Assembly (NCBI GenBank): GCA_002835675.1
Contig: PIZR01000002.1
Coordinates: forward strand, 595,141 to 659,140
From: Bacillus sp. BA3
Lineage (GTDB): Bacteria; Bacillota; Bacilli; Bacillales; DSM-1321
Direction: 5' to 3'
Length of the DNA stretch: 64,000 nucleotides
Shown: positions 9,988-19,213 of the stretch, piece by piece
How the letters are laid out: every line of letters begins with the position of its first letter
How positions within the stretch are numbered: position 1 is the first letter of the stretch
Notes under the pieces: generated by a model
The model's input: the letters and a program-made list of their open reading frames with translations, nothing else
What the model was told of the DNA's origin: nothing
Databases searched by the model: none
Made by a program: the position numbers and the translations under genes

Positions 9988-10539
9988 CTATAGTTTTTTA
10001 ATCACTCTAGCAGGATTTCCAGCGATTACACAGTTTTCTTCGAATTTACCGCTGACAACTGCCCCAGCTCCAACTACACACCCATCCCCTAGTATTGTTC
10101 CCTTCAAAATCAAGGTATTACATCCAATAAAACAGTTCTTACCTATCACAATCGGTCTTGTTGCAATTTTTTCTTTTATATCAGCATTTCTGGCTTCAAT
10201 CTCAAGTGGATGAAAGTCGTTATCTAAAATCTTTGAGTTTCCTCCAATATCAGTATTCTCACCTATGGTGATAGATTTTCTGGCATAAATCGTTGCACCA
10301 GAAATACCCACATTATTTCCAATACTAATTTCAGCCTCGGGTGTCCTTGTGACAATGATAGTACGCTGATACAATCCTACCAGATTAGATAAGTACGAGG
10401 ACTTAATCGTTACATTATCGCCGATAGTGAGCTTTGCTCCAGATTTATTGAAGATAACCGGAACACCTTTTAACAATAAATTCTTCCCGAATTTAACTTT
10501 CGTTGCTTTCATCAATATCTTAAACCAATTACTATTCAT
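9988..10539 (-). CDS. Hexapeptide-repeat acetyltransferase (left-handed beta helix)
   Basis: A 183-residue acyltransferase of the maltose/galactoside O-acetyltransferase and WbbJ type. Imperfect hexapeptides such as LTIGDN, ISIGNN, ITIGENT, IVIGKNC and GAGAVV run through the protein and build a left-handed beta helix, and the active-site-type histidine lies in DNDFHPLEIEA. The C-terminus IAGNPARVIKKL is the usual family ending. It probably O-acetylates a sugar of the repeat unit using acetyl-CoA. It follows the upstream glycosyltransferase gene by 14 bp, so the two form an operon pair. Confidence 0.87.
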   Translation of the reverse strand: MNSNWFKILMKATKVKFGKNLLLKGVPVIFNKSGAKLTIGDNVTIKSSYLSNLVGLYQRTIIVTRTPEAEISIGNNVGISGATIYARKSITIGENTDIGGNSKILDNDFHPLEIEARNADIKEKIATRPIVIGKNCFIGCNTLILKGTILGDGCVVGAGAVVSGKFEENCVIAGNPARVIKKL

Positions 10540-10553
10540 GTTTAAACCTCGCC

Positions 10554-11819
10554 TTAGCAGGATAAAATCTCCTCAATATACTTCTTTATAGATACATCCT
10601 TCGTCAAATTCTTAACCAAATAGGTTCTTCCCCGTTCACTCATTTCAGAAAGCGTGGATGTTCCTTTCTCATTCAGTAATCTTTCAATCATTGCTTCAAC
10701 CTCATAGTAATTGCCCGGTTCAGTCACATAGCCGCACTTTGTTTCTTCAATAATCAAGCCCGCTTCTGAACCTACCTCCAGTACACCAAGTATCGGTTTT
10801 CCTGCCGCAATGATTCCATAGAGCTTACTTGGAACGGATACACCCTTGATGCCTTTTGCATTTAGGCACCAATGAACATCACCGGCATTCAGGCTATAGA
10901 CAAGATCAGATTTATCCTGATAAGGTATGAAAGTTACATTATTTAGAGAGTATTCATCCTTATAGAGAACAAGTTTATTACGTATAGAACCTTCACCTAC
11001 AAATACGAAAGCTACATCTGCCCTATCCTTAAATTTCCTAATGATAGGCATTATATTCTCAAGGTCATAATAAAGACCAAGATTGCCTGAATACATAATA
11101 ATAAACTTATTTTCTAAACCATATTTCCTTTTAAAAGCTACTACTTTTTTATTATCGGCAGGCAGAGGATAAATTTCTTTCTCATCAATCCAGTTATTGA
11201 TGAACACATGATTCGGTAGTGTCTTACCTTTAAATCTCTCTTTTAGGGTATCAACCATATCACGACCAACAACAACTACCTTATCTGCTCGTTTACAGCT
11301 AAATTTATCAAACCACATCATCGCTTTCAGTATCAGCTTATTCTTGCTATATCCAACAGCGATAGTCTGCTCCGGATTAAAGTCTTGAATATTGTATATG
11401 AATTTTGCGTTTTTCATCCATTTACCCCAAACACCTATTAACCCTCCAAGAATAGGTGGCTGAGAAATGGAATATACATAATCCATTTTTCCAACCTTAA
11501 ATGTGGCCAACATAGCACCAAAGAAGTATCCCAGGATGTTTTTAATTCTGCTGATTTTATTACCCTTAGAAAATTCTGATACACGGATTCGGAGAATCTT
11601 TACTCCGTTTATTTCTTCTTCATAAAACATTTTTGTCCTATACTCGGTAGCAACCTTGCCAGTATAGGAAGGAACAACACAAATTACTGTTATATCAAAT
11701 TCCTTAATCATTCCTTCTGCAAGTTCTTTTAGTAACTGACCTGTTGAAGCCACATCCGGAATATAATAGTGGGCATATATTAAAAGTTTTTTCTTTTCAG
11801 TTTTCCTCTTTTCAATCAT
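10554..11819 (-). CDS. Glycosyltransferase family 4 (WbuB-like)
   Basis: A 421-residue GT-B enzyme resembling WbuB-type transferases of O-antigen and capsule clusters. The N-terminus reads LLIYAHYYIPDVASTGQLLKE, and the family segment YIYNIQDFNPEQ is visible as FIYNIQDFNPEQTIAVG near residue 140. The donor domain begins FIIMYSGNLGLYYDLENI, and SVPSKLYGIIAAGKPILG replaces the classical E-x7-E region, as in WbuB proteins. GGAAGAG lies before the ATG, preceded by a leader hairpin. In clusters with gmd and fcl such enzymes often act on fucose-type sugars, but that is inference. Confidence 0.86.
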   Translation of the reverse strand: MIEKRKTEKKKLLIYAHYYIPDVASTGQLLKELAEGMIKEFDITVICVVPSYTGKVATEYRTKMFYEEEINGVKILRIRVSEFSKGNKISRIKNILGYFFGAMLATFKVGKMDYVYSISQPPILGGLIGVWGKWMKNAKFIYNIQDFNPEQTIAVGYSKNKLILKAMMWFDKFSCKRADKVVVVGRDMVDTLKERFKGKTLPNHVFINNWIDEKEIYPLPADNKKVVAFKRKYGLENKFIIMYSGNLGLYYDLENIMPIIRKFKDRADVAFVFVGEGSIRNKLVLYKDEYSLNNVTFIPYQDKSDLVYSLNAGDVHWCLNAKGIKGVSVPSKLYGIIAAGKPILGVLEVGSEAGLIIEETKCGYVTEPGNYYEVEAMIERLLNEKGTSTLSEMSERGRTYLVKNLTKDVSIKKYIEEILSC

Positions 11820-11842
11820 GTAGTATCTCTTCCCAATCCGTT

Positions 11843-11890
11843 GAGGCTACACGAATATGCAACGGTGTACAGACAAATTGCATCAGCCTC
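11843..11890 (-). other. Two-part leader hairpin before the WbuB-like gene
   Basis: On the minus strand GAGGCT pairs with AGCCTC, and inside it ATGCAA pairs with TTGCAT. The structure ends about 24 bp before the ATG of the downstream gene, leaving GGAAGAG free. It has no T-run, so it is not an ordinary terminator. It could be a protein-binding site or a structured untranslated leader. Confidence 0.4.
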
Positions 11891-12190
11891 TATTTATTTG
11901 TCTTTAGTTAATTTTTTTTATTTAAAAGGAACGTTTGAAGACCTTATCTATAATTTTTTTTAATTCATCGCTGTATATCTTTCTCTCACTTTTCAATTAG
12001 TCTAAGTTCATTAAATGGATAGTATATATTTTCACTAATAAACCTAATCTAATCCCTCTATACCTGGTAATGTATCTCTCTATATTTTTCATCTATAATA
12101 TTATAATTTTTCTTATATACAGACACACACTCTAATAAGGAATCATTCCATTTATGGTAGGATTTAAACTTCTTTGTATTTAATAAAGGA
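11891..12190. other. Gene-free AT-rich stretch
   Basis: No gene is visible between the gmd terminator and the leader hairpin of the WbuB-like gene. Because a terminator closes gmd on one side, a promoter for the downstream glycosyltransferase operon should lie here, but several AT-rich -10-like hexamers prevent a single choice. Confidence 0.45.
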
Positions 12191-12235
12191 ACTAAAAAAA
12201 TAAAACAGAAATGAACATAAATTATGTCATTTCTG
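12191..12235 (-). terminator. Terminator after gmd
   Basis: CAGAAATGA and TCATTTCTG form a stem extended by TATG/CATA around a short loop, followed on the minus strand by TTTTATTTTTTTAG. It lies just past the gmd stop and probably ends the proximal operon (chain-length modulator through gmd). Confidence 0.75.
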
Positions 12236-12243
12236 ATTTTTGC

Positions 12244-13323
12244 TTAATCAAACATTTTCTTAATACTATTTTCTTTTGAAACTTTCTCTAGATCGTGAGT
12301 CACCATAATCTTTACTAATTCTTCAAATGAAGTTTGTGTTGGATTCCACCCAAGTAATGTTTTTGCTTTTGTTGGATCCCCTAATAATTGATCTACTTCA
12401 GCAGGGCGGAAGAATTTAGGATCAATTTCAACGATTACTTCTCCTGTTTCTTTGTTAATCCCTTTCTCTTCTAAACCATTTCCAGCCCATTCAATTTCAA
12501 TACCTGTATGTTTAAATGCTAATTCTACAAATTCTCGTACAGTATGCATTTCACCAGTTGCAATTACAAAGTCTTCTGGTTTATCGTGTTGAAGAATCAG
12601 CCACATACACTCAACATAATCTTTTGCGTAACCCCAATCACGTAATGAATCTAAATTACCTAAAGTTAGCTTCTCTTGTTTGCCTTGAGCTATACGAGCA
12701 GCAGCTAATGTAATTTTACGAGTTACAAAAGTTTCACCACGACGTTCTGATTCATGGTTAAATAAGATCCCGTTTACAGCAAACATGTTGTAAGACTCAC
12801 GGTAATTCTTAGTAATCCAGAAACCATAAATTTTTGCTACACCATATGGAGAGCGTGGATAAAATGGTGTTGTTTCCTTTTGTGGTACTTCTTGAACTTT
12901 ACCAAATAGTTCAGATGTCGAAGCTTGGTAAATTCTAGTCTTTTCTGTTAATCCTAATATCCGTACTGCTTCTAAAATCCTTAGTGTCCCTACTGCATCA
13001 ACATCCGCTGTAAACTCGGGCATTTCAAATGAAACACGAACATGTGATTGTGCAGCTAAATTATATATTTCATCAGGTTGGATTTCACTAATTAAACGGA
13101 TTACATTCGATGTATCAGTAATATCTCCATAGTGTAAATGAAAGTTCTCATTATTTCGTAGCGCTTCTGCCTCATCAGTAGTAAAAATATCCTCTAAGCG
13201 CTCTTGATTATAGGAAGAACTACGACGTATAATACCATGTACTTCATAACCCTTTTCTAATAAAAACTCCGATAAGTAAGAACCATCTTGTCCTGTTACA
13301 CCTGTTATTAATGCTTTTTTCAT
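12244..13323 (-). CDS. gmd: GDP-mannose 4,6-dehydratase
   Basis: This short-chain dehydrogenase converts GDP-D-mannose to GDP-4-keto-6-deoxymannose, the first step to GDP-L-fucose. The 359-residue protein begins [19 protein letters not shown] with the NAD(P)-binding glycine motif, carries [16 protein letters not shown], and has the catalytic YGVAK with [10 protein letters not shown]. Length and motifs are typical. The ATG was chosen over a TTG six codons upstream because AAGGACA lies next to it and it matches the family N-terminus. fcl is encoded immediately upstream in the same operon. No GDP-mannose-forming genes (manB/manC) are in the window, so the substrate must come from elsewhere. Confidence 0.96.
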   Translation of the reverse strand: MKKALITGVTGQDGSYLSEFLLEKGYEVHGIIRRSSSYNQERLEDIFTTDEAEALRNNENFHLHYGDITDTSNVIRLISEIQPDEIYNLAAQSHVRVSFEMPEFTADVDAVGTLRILEAVRILGLTEKTRIYQASTSELFGKVQEVPQKETTPFYPRSPYGVAKIYGFWITKNYRESYNMFAVNGILFNHESERRGETFVTRKITLAAARIAQGKQEKLTLGNLDSLRDWGYAKDYVECMWLILQHDKPEDFVIATGEMHTVREFVELAFKHTGIEIEWAGNGLEEKGINKETGEVIVEIDPKFFRPAEVDQLLGDPTKAKTLLGWNPTQTSFEELVKIMVTHDLEKVSKENSIKKMFD

Positions 13324-13363
13324 TGTCCTTGTGCCCTCCAAAAATTATGTTAGTTTTTATTAA

Positions 13364-14287
13364 TCAATTTTCTAAAAACCATTGATAGGCTTTTGTTAAG
13401 CCTTCATCCATAGAAGTTGTTGCTTTCCATCCTAGTGAATTAAGTTTTGTAACATCCACTAACTTTCTAGGTGTGCCATCTGGTTTCGTTTTATCAAATT
13501 TAATTTCACCAGTGTATCCAACAACTGCTTTAATTTTCTCGGCTAACTCTTTAATAGAAAGATCATGACCTACTCCTATATTGACCATTTCATTGCTAGA
13601 GTAATTATTCATTAAATACACACAAGCATCAGCCAAGTCTTCCGAATATAAAAATTCTCGAAGCGGAGTTCCTGTACCCCAAACTTCCACAAATGGTAGA
13701 TTACTTTCCTTCGCTTCATGAAACTTACGAATAAGCGCAGGGAGAACATGGGAAGTTTGTAAATCAAAATTATCTTCTGGACCATATAAATTTGTTGGCA
13801 TTACTGAAATATATTTGGTACCGTATTGGCGATTATATGATTGGCACATTTTAATTCCTGCAATTTTTGCAATTGCATATGGCTCATTAGTTGGTTCCAA
13901 TTCACCTGTTAATAAATATTCTTCTTTTAATGGCTGTGGTGCCATTTTGGGATAAATACAGGTGCTTCCTAAAAATAAAAGTTTTGTAGCTCCATAACGA
14001 TAAGAAGCGTCGATGACATTGGTTTGAATTAATAAATTATCGCGAATGAAATCCGCCGGAAATTCATTGTTAGCAACAATTCCGCCAACCTTAGCCGCAG
14101 CTAAGAAAATGTATTCTGGTCTTTCTTCCGCAAAAAATTTATCCACCTGATTTTTTTCACGAAGATCTAGTTCTTTGGATGTTCTTAATACTAAATTTTC
14201 ATAACCCTCTTTTTGAAGGTTTCTTAATATAGCTGAACCTACTAAACCGCGGTGTCCCGCGACATAAATTTTCGAATTTTTATTCAT
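13364..14287 (-). CDS. fcl: GDP-L-fucose synthase
   Basis: A bifunctional epimerase/reductase that turns GDP-4-keto-6-deoxymannose into GDP-L-fucose using NADPH. The 307-residue protein has the Rossmann motif [10 protein letters not shown] at residues 12-21, the GSTCIYP segment with the catalytic Ser/Cys, and the YAIAK Tyr-x3-Lys pair. AAAGGAAATGAAAG precedes the ATG. It lies 40 bp from gmd and 17 bp from the sugar-phosphate transferase gene. With gmd it shows that the polymer very likely contains L-fucose or a derivative. Confidence 0.95.
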   Translation of the reverse strand: MNKNSKIYVAGHRGLVGSAILRNLQKEGYENLVLRTSKELDLREKNQVDKFFAEERPEYIFLAAAKVGGIVANNEFPADFIRDNLLIQTNVIDASYRYGATKLLFLGSTCIYPKMAPQPLKEEYLLTGELEPTNEPYAIAKIAGIKMCQSYNRQYGTKYISVMPTNLYGPEDNFDLQTSHVLPALIRKFHEAKESNLPFVEVWGTGTPLREFLYSEDLADACVYLMNNYSSNEMVNIGVGHDLSIKELAEKIKAVVGYTGEIKFDKTKPDGTPRKLVDVTKLNSLGWKATTSMDEGLTKAYQWFLEN

Positions 14288-14304
14288 CTTTCATTTCCTT
14301 TCTA

Positions 14305-14988
14305 TTAATAGGCATCCTTTGAACCTATTATCATTATCACTGTTTTAATAATAATTTTAAAATCAAACCAAAATGTTCTATCTTCTATATACTTAAGATC
14401 CAACATTACCATTTGGTCAAAGTTCAAATTGCTTCTTCCACTGACCTGCCATAGCCCTGTACATCCTGGTATTACTAGTAACCTCTGTTTATCATAAGAA
14501 GAATATTCTACAACTTCACGTAGCAAGGGGGGGCGCGGTCCAACTAAACTCATGTCTCCTTTTAGCACATTCCAAAGCTGGGGTAGTTCATCAATACTCG
14601 TTTTCCTAATAAACTTCCCTATTTTCGTAATCCTTGGATCTTCCTTCATTTTAAACATAGCCCCAGATACTTCATTCAATGCAAGTAAGTCTTTTAACCG
14701 CTCTTCTGCGTCGGAGACCATTGATCTAAATTTATACATTTGAAATTCAATTTCATTTTTTCCTACTCGAACTTGTTTAAAAAAAATAGGTCCTTTCGGG
14801 TCTTCGATTTTGATTAAGATAGCTATAAGCAAAATAATGGGTGATAAAATCATAAGTCCTATAAGTGATCCAATAATATCTATTGATCTTTTCATTCTTA
14901 AGTAGTTCAAATTAGCATTTACTTGTTCAGCCGTTAATAAGTGGTCAGATGATGATACCACTCTCTGCTCAACTGCTACAGCTTTCAA
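14305..14988 (-). CDS. Undecaprenyl-phosphate sugar phosphotransferase (initiating enzyme)
   Basis: A 227-residue bacterial sugar transferase of the WcaJ/TuaA/EpsL type, which starts repeat-unit synthesis by moving a sugar-1-phosphate to undecaprenyl phosphate. One membrane segment lies at about residues 36-60, followed by GPIFFKQVRVGKNE, MYKFRSM, DPRITKIGKFIRKTSIDELP, LVGPRPP and PGCTGLWQVSGRS, all conserved in the family. It is the short form without the four-helix N-terminal domain. The start is TTG with AGGAGGAGCC 5-7 bp upstream. It sits between galU and fcl. Glucose or galactose is the usual sugar, not determined here. Confidence 0.92.
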   Translation of the reverse strand: MKAVAVEQRVVSSSDHLLTAEQVNANLNYLRMKRSIDIIGSLIGLMILSPIILLIAILIKIEDPKGPIFFKQVRVGKNEIEFQMYKFRSMVSDAEERLKDLLALNEVSGAMFKMKEDPRITKIGKFIRKTSIDELPQLWNVLKGDMSLVGPRPPLLREVVEYSSYDKQRLLVIPGCTGLWQVSGRSNLNFDQMVMLDLKYIEDRTFWFDFKIIIKTVIMIIGSKDAY

Positions 14989-15017
14989 ATTGGCTCCTCC
15001 TATACTCTTATTTTTTC

Positions 15018-15893
15018 TTACATCTTCTGTTTTTCTAGTAGGTTCTCTATAAACTCTAAAATATTATCTTTAAGGGTTATATCTTTCAAAGCAAACTCAA
15101 TCGTCGTTTGGATGAATCCTAATTTCTCTCCAACGTCAAAACGTTTTCCTTCAAAATCATAAGCAAATACTCGTTGAATTTCGTTTAATTTTTCAATGGC
15201 ATCTGTCAGTTGAATTTCTCCGCCTGTCCCTAGTTCTTGTTTTTCCAAGAACATAAATATTTCAGGCGTAAAGATATATCGCCCCATGATGGCCAAATTG
15301 GATGGAGCTGTTCCTTTTGCTGGTTTTTCTACAAAGTTATTTACTTCATAGCGTCGACCGTTTTGGTTACTTGGATCGACAATTCCATAACGATGAGTTT
15401 CTTCTTTAGGTACTGTTTGTATGCCAATGACAGAAGATAAGGTTTTATCATATTCATTCATTAATTGTTTTAAGCAGGGTGTTTCCGATTGGACGATATC
15501 ATCACCTAATAAAACGGCAAATGGTTCATTTCCAATAAATTTTCTTGCACACCAAACTGCGTGGCCTAAACCTTTTGGTTCCTTTTGTCTTATGTAATGA
15601 ATGTCCACTTTAGAAGGAGCTTGAACCTTTTCTAGTAATTCGAATTTGTTTTTTTCCATTAAATTATTTTCCAGTTCAAATGCATTATCGAAATGATCTT
15701 CAATTGCCCGCTTACCTTTTCCGGTAACAATAATAATATCCTCGATTCCGGATGCTACAGCCTCTTCAATAATATATTGAATCGTCGGTTTATCTACTAT
15801 AGGAAGCATTTCCTTTGGCATGGCTTTTGTAGCTGGTAAGAATCTTGTTCCTAACCCTGCTGCTGGGATTATCGCTTTACGTACTTTTTTCAT
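15018..15893 (-). CDS. galU: UTP-glucose-1-phosphate uridylyltransferase
   Basis: It makes UDP-glucose from UTP and glucose-1-phosphate; in B. subtilis the homologue is GtaB. The 291-residue protein starts [19 protein letters not shown] with the nucleotidyltransferase signature, followed by [17 protein letters not shown], the FAVLLGDDI metal-binding strand and VEKPAKG. AAAGGG lies before the ATG. Its product feeds both the initiating sugar transferase and Ugd of this cluster, which explains its place in the operon. Confidence 0.95.
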   Translation of the reverse strand: MKKVRKAIIPAAGLGTRFLPATKAMPKEMLPIVDKPTIQYIIEEAVASGIEDIIIVTGKGKRAIEDHFDNAFELENNLMEKNKFELLEKVQAPSKVDIHYIRQKEPKGLGHAVWCARKFIGNEPFAVLLGDDIVQSETPCLKQLMNEYDKTLSSVIGIQTVPKEETHRYGIVDPSNQNGRRYEVNNFVEKPAKGTAPSNLAIMGRYIFTPEIFMFLEKQELGTGGEIQLTDAIEKLNEIQRVFAYDFEGKRFDVGEKLGFIQTTIEFALKDITLKDNILEFIENLLEKQKM

Positions 15894-16008
15894 TAGATAT
15901 CAGCCCTTTCTACCTCTTTTATTCAAAAAAAAAAAACGATATATAGTTTTACCTGGTCAAAAATTATATTATAATGATGAAAGCGTTTCCTAATCTTTTA
16001 TTATCATT

Positions 16009-16773
16009 CTAAAATATACCTAAAATTTTCCTTTTGAACGGCACTGGTTTTTCAACAATAGGGCTTTGTCCCTTTGATAGCTGTTCAGCGTTTTCTTTGA
16101 AATAAAATGTACGTTCTATTCCATATTCTTTTGTTATAGTTTCATAGGCTTGTTGTAACGTGAAGCCTCTCGAACCTATATTATGGGCATCTGTTGAAAT
16201 AATATGAGCTAGATTATGTTCCACTATTTTTTTTGAAAATGATTTAACATTTTTACCAAAGAGACCGATAATACTACCAGAGGTAAGTTGAGTTAAAGCA
16301 CCTTCTTCGACCAATTCAAATAATAGTTTATGATTCTCTATCAATTCTTTATTTCTTTCCGGGTGTACAATAATCGGCGTTATTCCTTTTAGCAGTAGCT
16401 CATAAATCACTTCTTGGGTGTATGTAGGGACACTTCCCGACGGAAGCTCTAGTAGCAAATACCTACCGTTATCATCTAGCGTTAGGATTTCTTCCTTTTC
16501 AAGCGAAATAAATATGTCTCGGTGTATTCTTACTTCTTGACCGGGATGAATAATAAGAGGAATATTGGCTTGTTGTAAACTCTCATTTAATCTCACTGCA
16601 CGGTTAATGATATCATTCTTAACATTTACATATTTCTCATTTAAGTGGTGAGGAGTGGCATATAAATGGCTGATTCCTGCTTCTACAGCTTTCCTTGCCA
16701 TGTTCATGCTTTCCTTCATGTCAGCGGATCCATCATCAACTCCTGGTAGAATGTGACAATGTATGTCAATCAA
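16009..16773 (-). CDS. ywqE: Tyrosine-protein phosphatase, PHP family (YwqE/CpsB-like)
   Basis: A 254-residue manganese-dependent phosphatase that removes phosphate from the cognate bacterial tyrosine kinase and its targets. Metal ligands are visible in DIHCHILPGVDDGS at the N-terminus, ATPHH near residue 42, PGQEVRIH, HPERN and STDAHN. The start is TTG, giving MIDIHCH, with AAGGAAG about 10 bp upstream; no ATG is available nearby. It follows the kinase gene after 143 bp and completes the modulator-kinase-phosphatase trio at the head of the operon. Confidence 0.93.
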   Translation of the reverse strand: MIDIHCHILPGVDDGSADMKESMNMARKAVEAGISHLYATPHHLNEKYVNVKNDIINRAVRLNESLQQANIPLIIHPGQEVRIHRDIFISLEKEEILTLDDNGRYLLLELPSGSVPTYTQEVIYELLLKGITPIIVHPERNKELIENHKLLFELVEEGALTQLTSGSIIGLFGKNVKSFSKKIVEHNLAHIISTDAHNIGSRGFTLQQAYETITKEYGIERTFYFKENAEQLSKGQSPIVEKPVPFKRKILGIF

Positions 16774-16916
16774 ATTTCACACACTTCCTTTTAACAAATT
16801 GGAATACCAGACTTTTTCACTAAAAAATCATATAGGAATTAATACCCTGGTTAATAGTAGCATATAAAACTGTCATTAAACAGGGTGTTATTTTGTCGAA
16901 TTTCGTTTTATTTTCT

Positions 16917-17621
16917 TTAAGATTTATAGTAATAATAATTGCTGTTATCCGTTTCAACGCCATTCAAAACGACTCCAAGCAAGGATGTGTTAGCTTTCAG
17001 TAAAAGCTCCTTTGCTTTTACTGCACTTTGTTTGTTTGTCTTGCCGCTTGCCACTACCATGATCACGCCATCACATTTATTAGCTACAATCTGGGAATCC
17101 GGTACTACCAGAACGGGCGGTGTATCAAAAATGATATAATCATAGATTTCTTTTAGTTCATCAATGGCTGTTTCTATCGCTTTTGAATTTAATAACTCTG
17201 AAGGATTAGGTGGTATCGGCCCACTTGTTAAAATGTCTAAATTTGAAACATTTGAATTCAAGATAGTTTTTCTTAAGCCCATTTTCTTTGTCAATACGCT
17301 AGTTAGTCCATGTATATTACTAAGGTTAAAAGCATAATGAACCGATGGTTTCCTTAAGTCCGCATCCACAAGTAATACATTTTTCTCTTCTTGAGCAAGC
17401 ACAATCGCTAGGTTGGCAGCTGTCGTTGATTTCCCATCATTTGGCTCCGATGAAGTAACCACAATGGTTTTGATTTCTTTATCTACTGAAGAGAATTGTA
17501 TGTTTGTCCTAATTAATCGATATTGTTCAGTAATAGGCGATTTAGGATTATTCTGCGCAATTAAATTCACTTGTTTTTCATCTTTACTTCTCAAAAATCC
17601 CACTTCCTTTCTTAATGTCAC
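16917..17621 (-). CDS. ywqD: BY-kinase, tyrosine-protein kinase (YwqD/CpsD-like)
   Basis: A cytoplasmic bacterial tyrosine kinase that autophosphorylates on a C-terminal tyrosine cluster and controls polymerisation and export. The 234-residue protein has Walker A (SSEPNDGKSTTAANLA), Walker A' (VLLVDADLRKP), Walker B (YIIFDTPPVLV) and ends in SNYYYYKS, four consecutive tyrosines. The start is uncertain: the ATG used here has a weak site, while an in-frame TTG nine codons later has AAAGGAAG spaced well ahead of it. It begins 11 bp after its membrane activator, as expected for the split Gram-positive arrangement. Confidence 0.93.
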   Translation of the reverse strand: MTLRKEVGFLRSKDEKQVNLIAQNNPKSPITEQYRLIRTNIQFSSVDKEIKTIVVTSSEPNDGKSTTAANLAIVLAQEEKNVLLVDADLRKPSVHYAFNLSNIHGLTSVLTKKMGLRKTILNSNVSNLDILTSGPIPPNPSELLNSKAIETAIDELKEIYDYIIFDTPPVLVVPDSQIVANKCDGVIMVVASGKTNKQSAVKAKELLLKANTSLLGVVLNGVETDNSNYYYYKS

Positions 17622-17632
17622 TGAATGGTTCT

Positions 17633-18313
17633 TTATTTATGTTGCGATATTTTTTGAATGGATCCAAGTAATGGTAAGTCAAGGAGTGTCTCAATATCCT
17701 TTTCGTCTCTAATCGTATTATCCATATACTCCAGGAGAAATGCCAAGCCGACTCCAGCCATTAATCCGACGACCACCGCAATGGCGATATTCATTAATGG
17801 ATTAGGTTTTACAGGAGTAGGATTTTCCTTTATTTCTGCCTTCGCAAGTATGCTGACATTGTCGACATTCATAATATCCTTGATTTCCTTTTGGAAAGTT
17901 GAAGAAACCGTGTTAGCAATCTCAACTGCCTGTGTCGGATTACTATCTTGAACCGTTAAAGAAAATACCTGCGAGTTTTCTTGGCTGTTAATCGTGATTT
18001 TCCCACTAAGTTGTTCTACACTTAGTTTTAAATCCAGCTCATCAATGACCTTCTCCAAAATGGCAGGGCTTTTTATGATTACACTGTATGTATTGATCAT
18101 GTCGATATTGGATTGTATTTGATTAGAGTCCAATTGGTTCTCTGATTTTTTCTGATTAACGAGAATCTGTGTTGAAGATTCGTAAACGGGTGTTAATAAG
18201 AAATAAGAAATCGTGCCACTAATTAAAGCTGCAATCAATGTCAGTAGCATGATTAGCTTCCAACGTTTCTTTAATGTTTTAAAAATATCATTAATACTAA
18301 TAGTTTCTTCCAT
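17633..18313 (-). CDS. ywqC: Chain-length modulator / BY-kinase activator (YwqC/CpsC-like)
   Basis: A 226-residue Wzz-family membrane protein that activates the adjacent kinase and sets polymer length. It has a first membrane segment at about residues 18-40, an extracellular domain with coiled regions, a proline motif NPTPVKPNP and a second membrane segment before a short cytoplasmic tail (YMDNTIRDEKDIETLLDLP) that docks the kinase. It is the first gene of the operon, with AGGAGG before the ATG and a promoter just upstream. Confidence 0.93.
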   Translation of the reverse strand: MEETISINDIFKTLKKRWKLIMLLTLIAALISGTISYFLLTPVYESSTQILVNQKKSENQLDSNQIQSNIDMINTYSVIIKSPAILEKVIDELDLKLSVEQLSGKITINSQENSQVFSLTVQDSNPTQAVEIANTVSSTFQKEIKDIMNVDNVSILAKAEIKENPTPVKPNPLMNIAIAVVVGLMAGVGLAFLLEYMDNTIRDEKDIETLLDLPLLGSIQKISQHK

Positions 18314-18318
18314 TTCAT

Positions 18319-18357
18319 CCTCCTGATATGTTAAAAATGACCTATTGCATTATATCA
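18319..18357 (-). promoter_or_regulatory. Promoter and ribosome site of the polysaccharide operon
   Basis: On the minus strand TGATATAAT forms an extended -10 element (18349-18357), and AGGAGG lies at 18319-18324 before the ywqC ATG. No good -35 hexamer stands 17 bp upstream, which fits an extended -10 promoter. The 473-bp region shared with the divergent sinR-like gene is AT-rich and is the natural place for an operator. Confidence 0.6.
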
Positions 18358-18730
18358 TATATATTACCTATATTTATGTATTTTCAAGGAAATTTTCATA
18401 AAACTTACAATGAATGAATACTTTTCAAATACCAAAGTAATTTTACAAAAAAAAAAGCGGTAATACAAATGAAATAATTGTCATTTTCGAAATATTGCAT
18501 TTATCACATCTAAATAACTCATTTTCCAGAATATTTTCACCTGAAATTTTATTAAACCTAAGTATACACTCATTCCCATAATTTGTTATCTCTTTTTATT
18601 ATTTAACAATATTTTCTAGAAATAAACCTAACTAAATGCCTACCAAAACAGAAAAATCCATTTATACATATAATAATGTCAAGTATTTTAGTGCCTAGTT
18701 ATCATTAAAAATGAAAGGAAAATGTGTAAA

Positions 18731-18759
18731 CTGAAAGTGATAGTTTAAATTAGTATAAT
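18731..18759 (+). promoter_or_regulatory. Sigma-A-like promoter of the sinR-like gene
   Basis: CTGAAA and TATAAT are separated by exactly 17 bp, and the -10 lies 28 bp before the chosen ATG. It faces away from the polysaccharide operon promoter. I looked for SinR boxes (GTTCTYT) in this intergenic region and found no exact match. Confidence 0.55.
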
Positions 18760-18787
18760 TTTCAGATTAATGGTTAGGTGTGGTCAA

Positions 18788-19114
18788 ATGATAGGTTACC
18801 GAGTTAAGTCGCTTAGGGAAGAAAGGAAAATGTCAATTAGTGAACTCTCCGCAAAATCCGGCGTTGCAAAATCCTATATAAGCTCACTGGAAAGAAACCT
18901 TCAAACAAACCCTACTATTTTAGTTTTGGAAAAAATCGCTCGAATCCTTTGTATAAAGGTGGATGCTCTACTATATGAACGGCCAGACAGGGGCATGGAT
19001 GAAGAGTGGATGGAAATTATGCAGGATGTTATGGGGGCAGGTATATCGAAAGAGGAAATGCGCCAATTTATTCAGGATAGAAAGTGTTCTCTTTTTTATA
19101 TTAAAAAACTATGA
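18788..19114 (+). CDS. sinR: SinR/SlrR-like transcriptional repressor
   Basis: A 108-residue DNA-binding regulator. The N-terminal HTH_3 domain reads MIGYRVKSLREERKMSISE followed by GVAKSYISSLERNLQTNPTI, nearly the same as B. subtilis SinR (IGQRI..., GVAKSYLSSIERNLQTNPSI). The C-terminal part EEWMEIMQDVMGAGISKEEMRQF matches the SinI-type oligomerisation domain. In B. subtilis SinR represses exopolysaccharide operons, and here the gene is divergent from one, so control of that operon is a strong inference. No sinI-like antirepressor gene is next to it. The start was set at MIGYRV, with AGGTG upstream, rather than six codons earlier. Confidence 0.88.
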   Translation: MIGYRVKSLREERKMSISELSAKSGVAKSYISSLERNLQTNPTILVLEKIARILCIKVDALLYERPDRGMDEEWMEIMQDVMGAGISKEEMRQFIQDRKCSLFYIKKL

Positions 19115-19161
19115 CACCGCTTTCTTTTTGTGGTATTTAAGGTACATAGCTTAAATTTTTT

Positions 19162-19200
19162 AAAAGGGGGAAAAGCGGTTATAGCCACTTTTCCCCTTTT
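19162..19200. terminator. Bidirectional terminator between sinR-like and SGNH genes
   Basis: AAAAGGGGGAAAAG and CTTTTCCCCTTTT form a long stem that gives A/T flanks on both sides, so it can end the converging transcripts from both strands. Confidence 0.8.
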
Positions 19201-19213
19201 ATTACTATGTGTA

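Noticed and set aside
17628..17634. GTTCTTT, an exact SinR box, at the ywqC-ywqD junction
   Set aside because: A single 7-base match is expected often by chance and it is far from the promoter.
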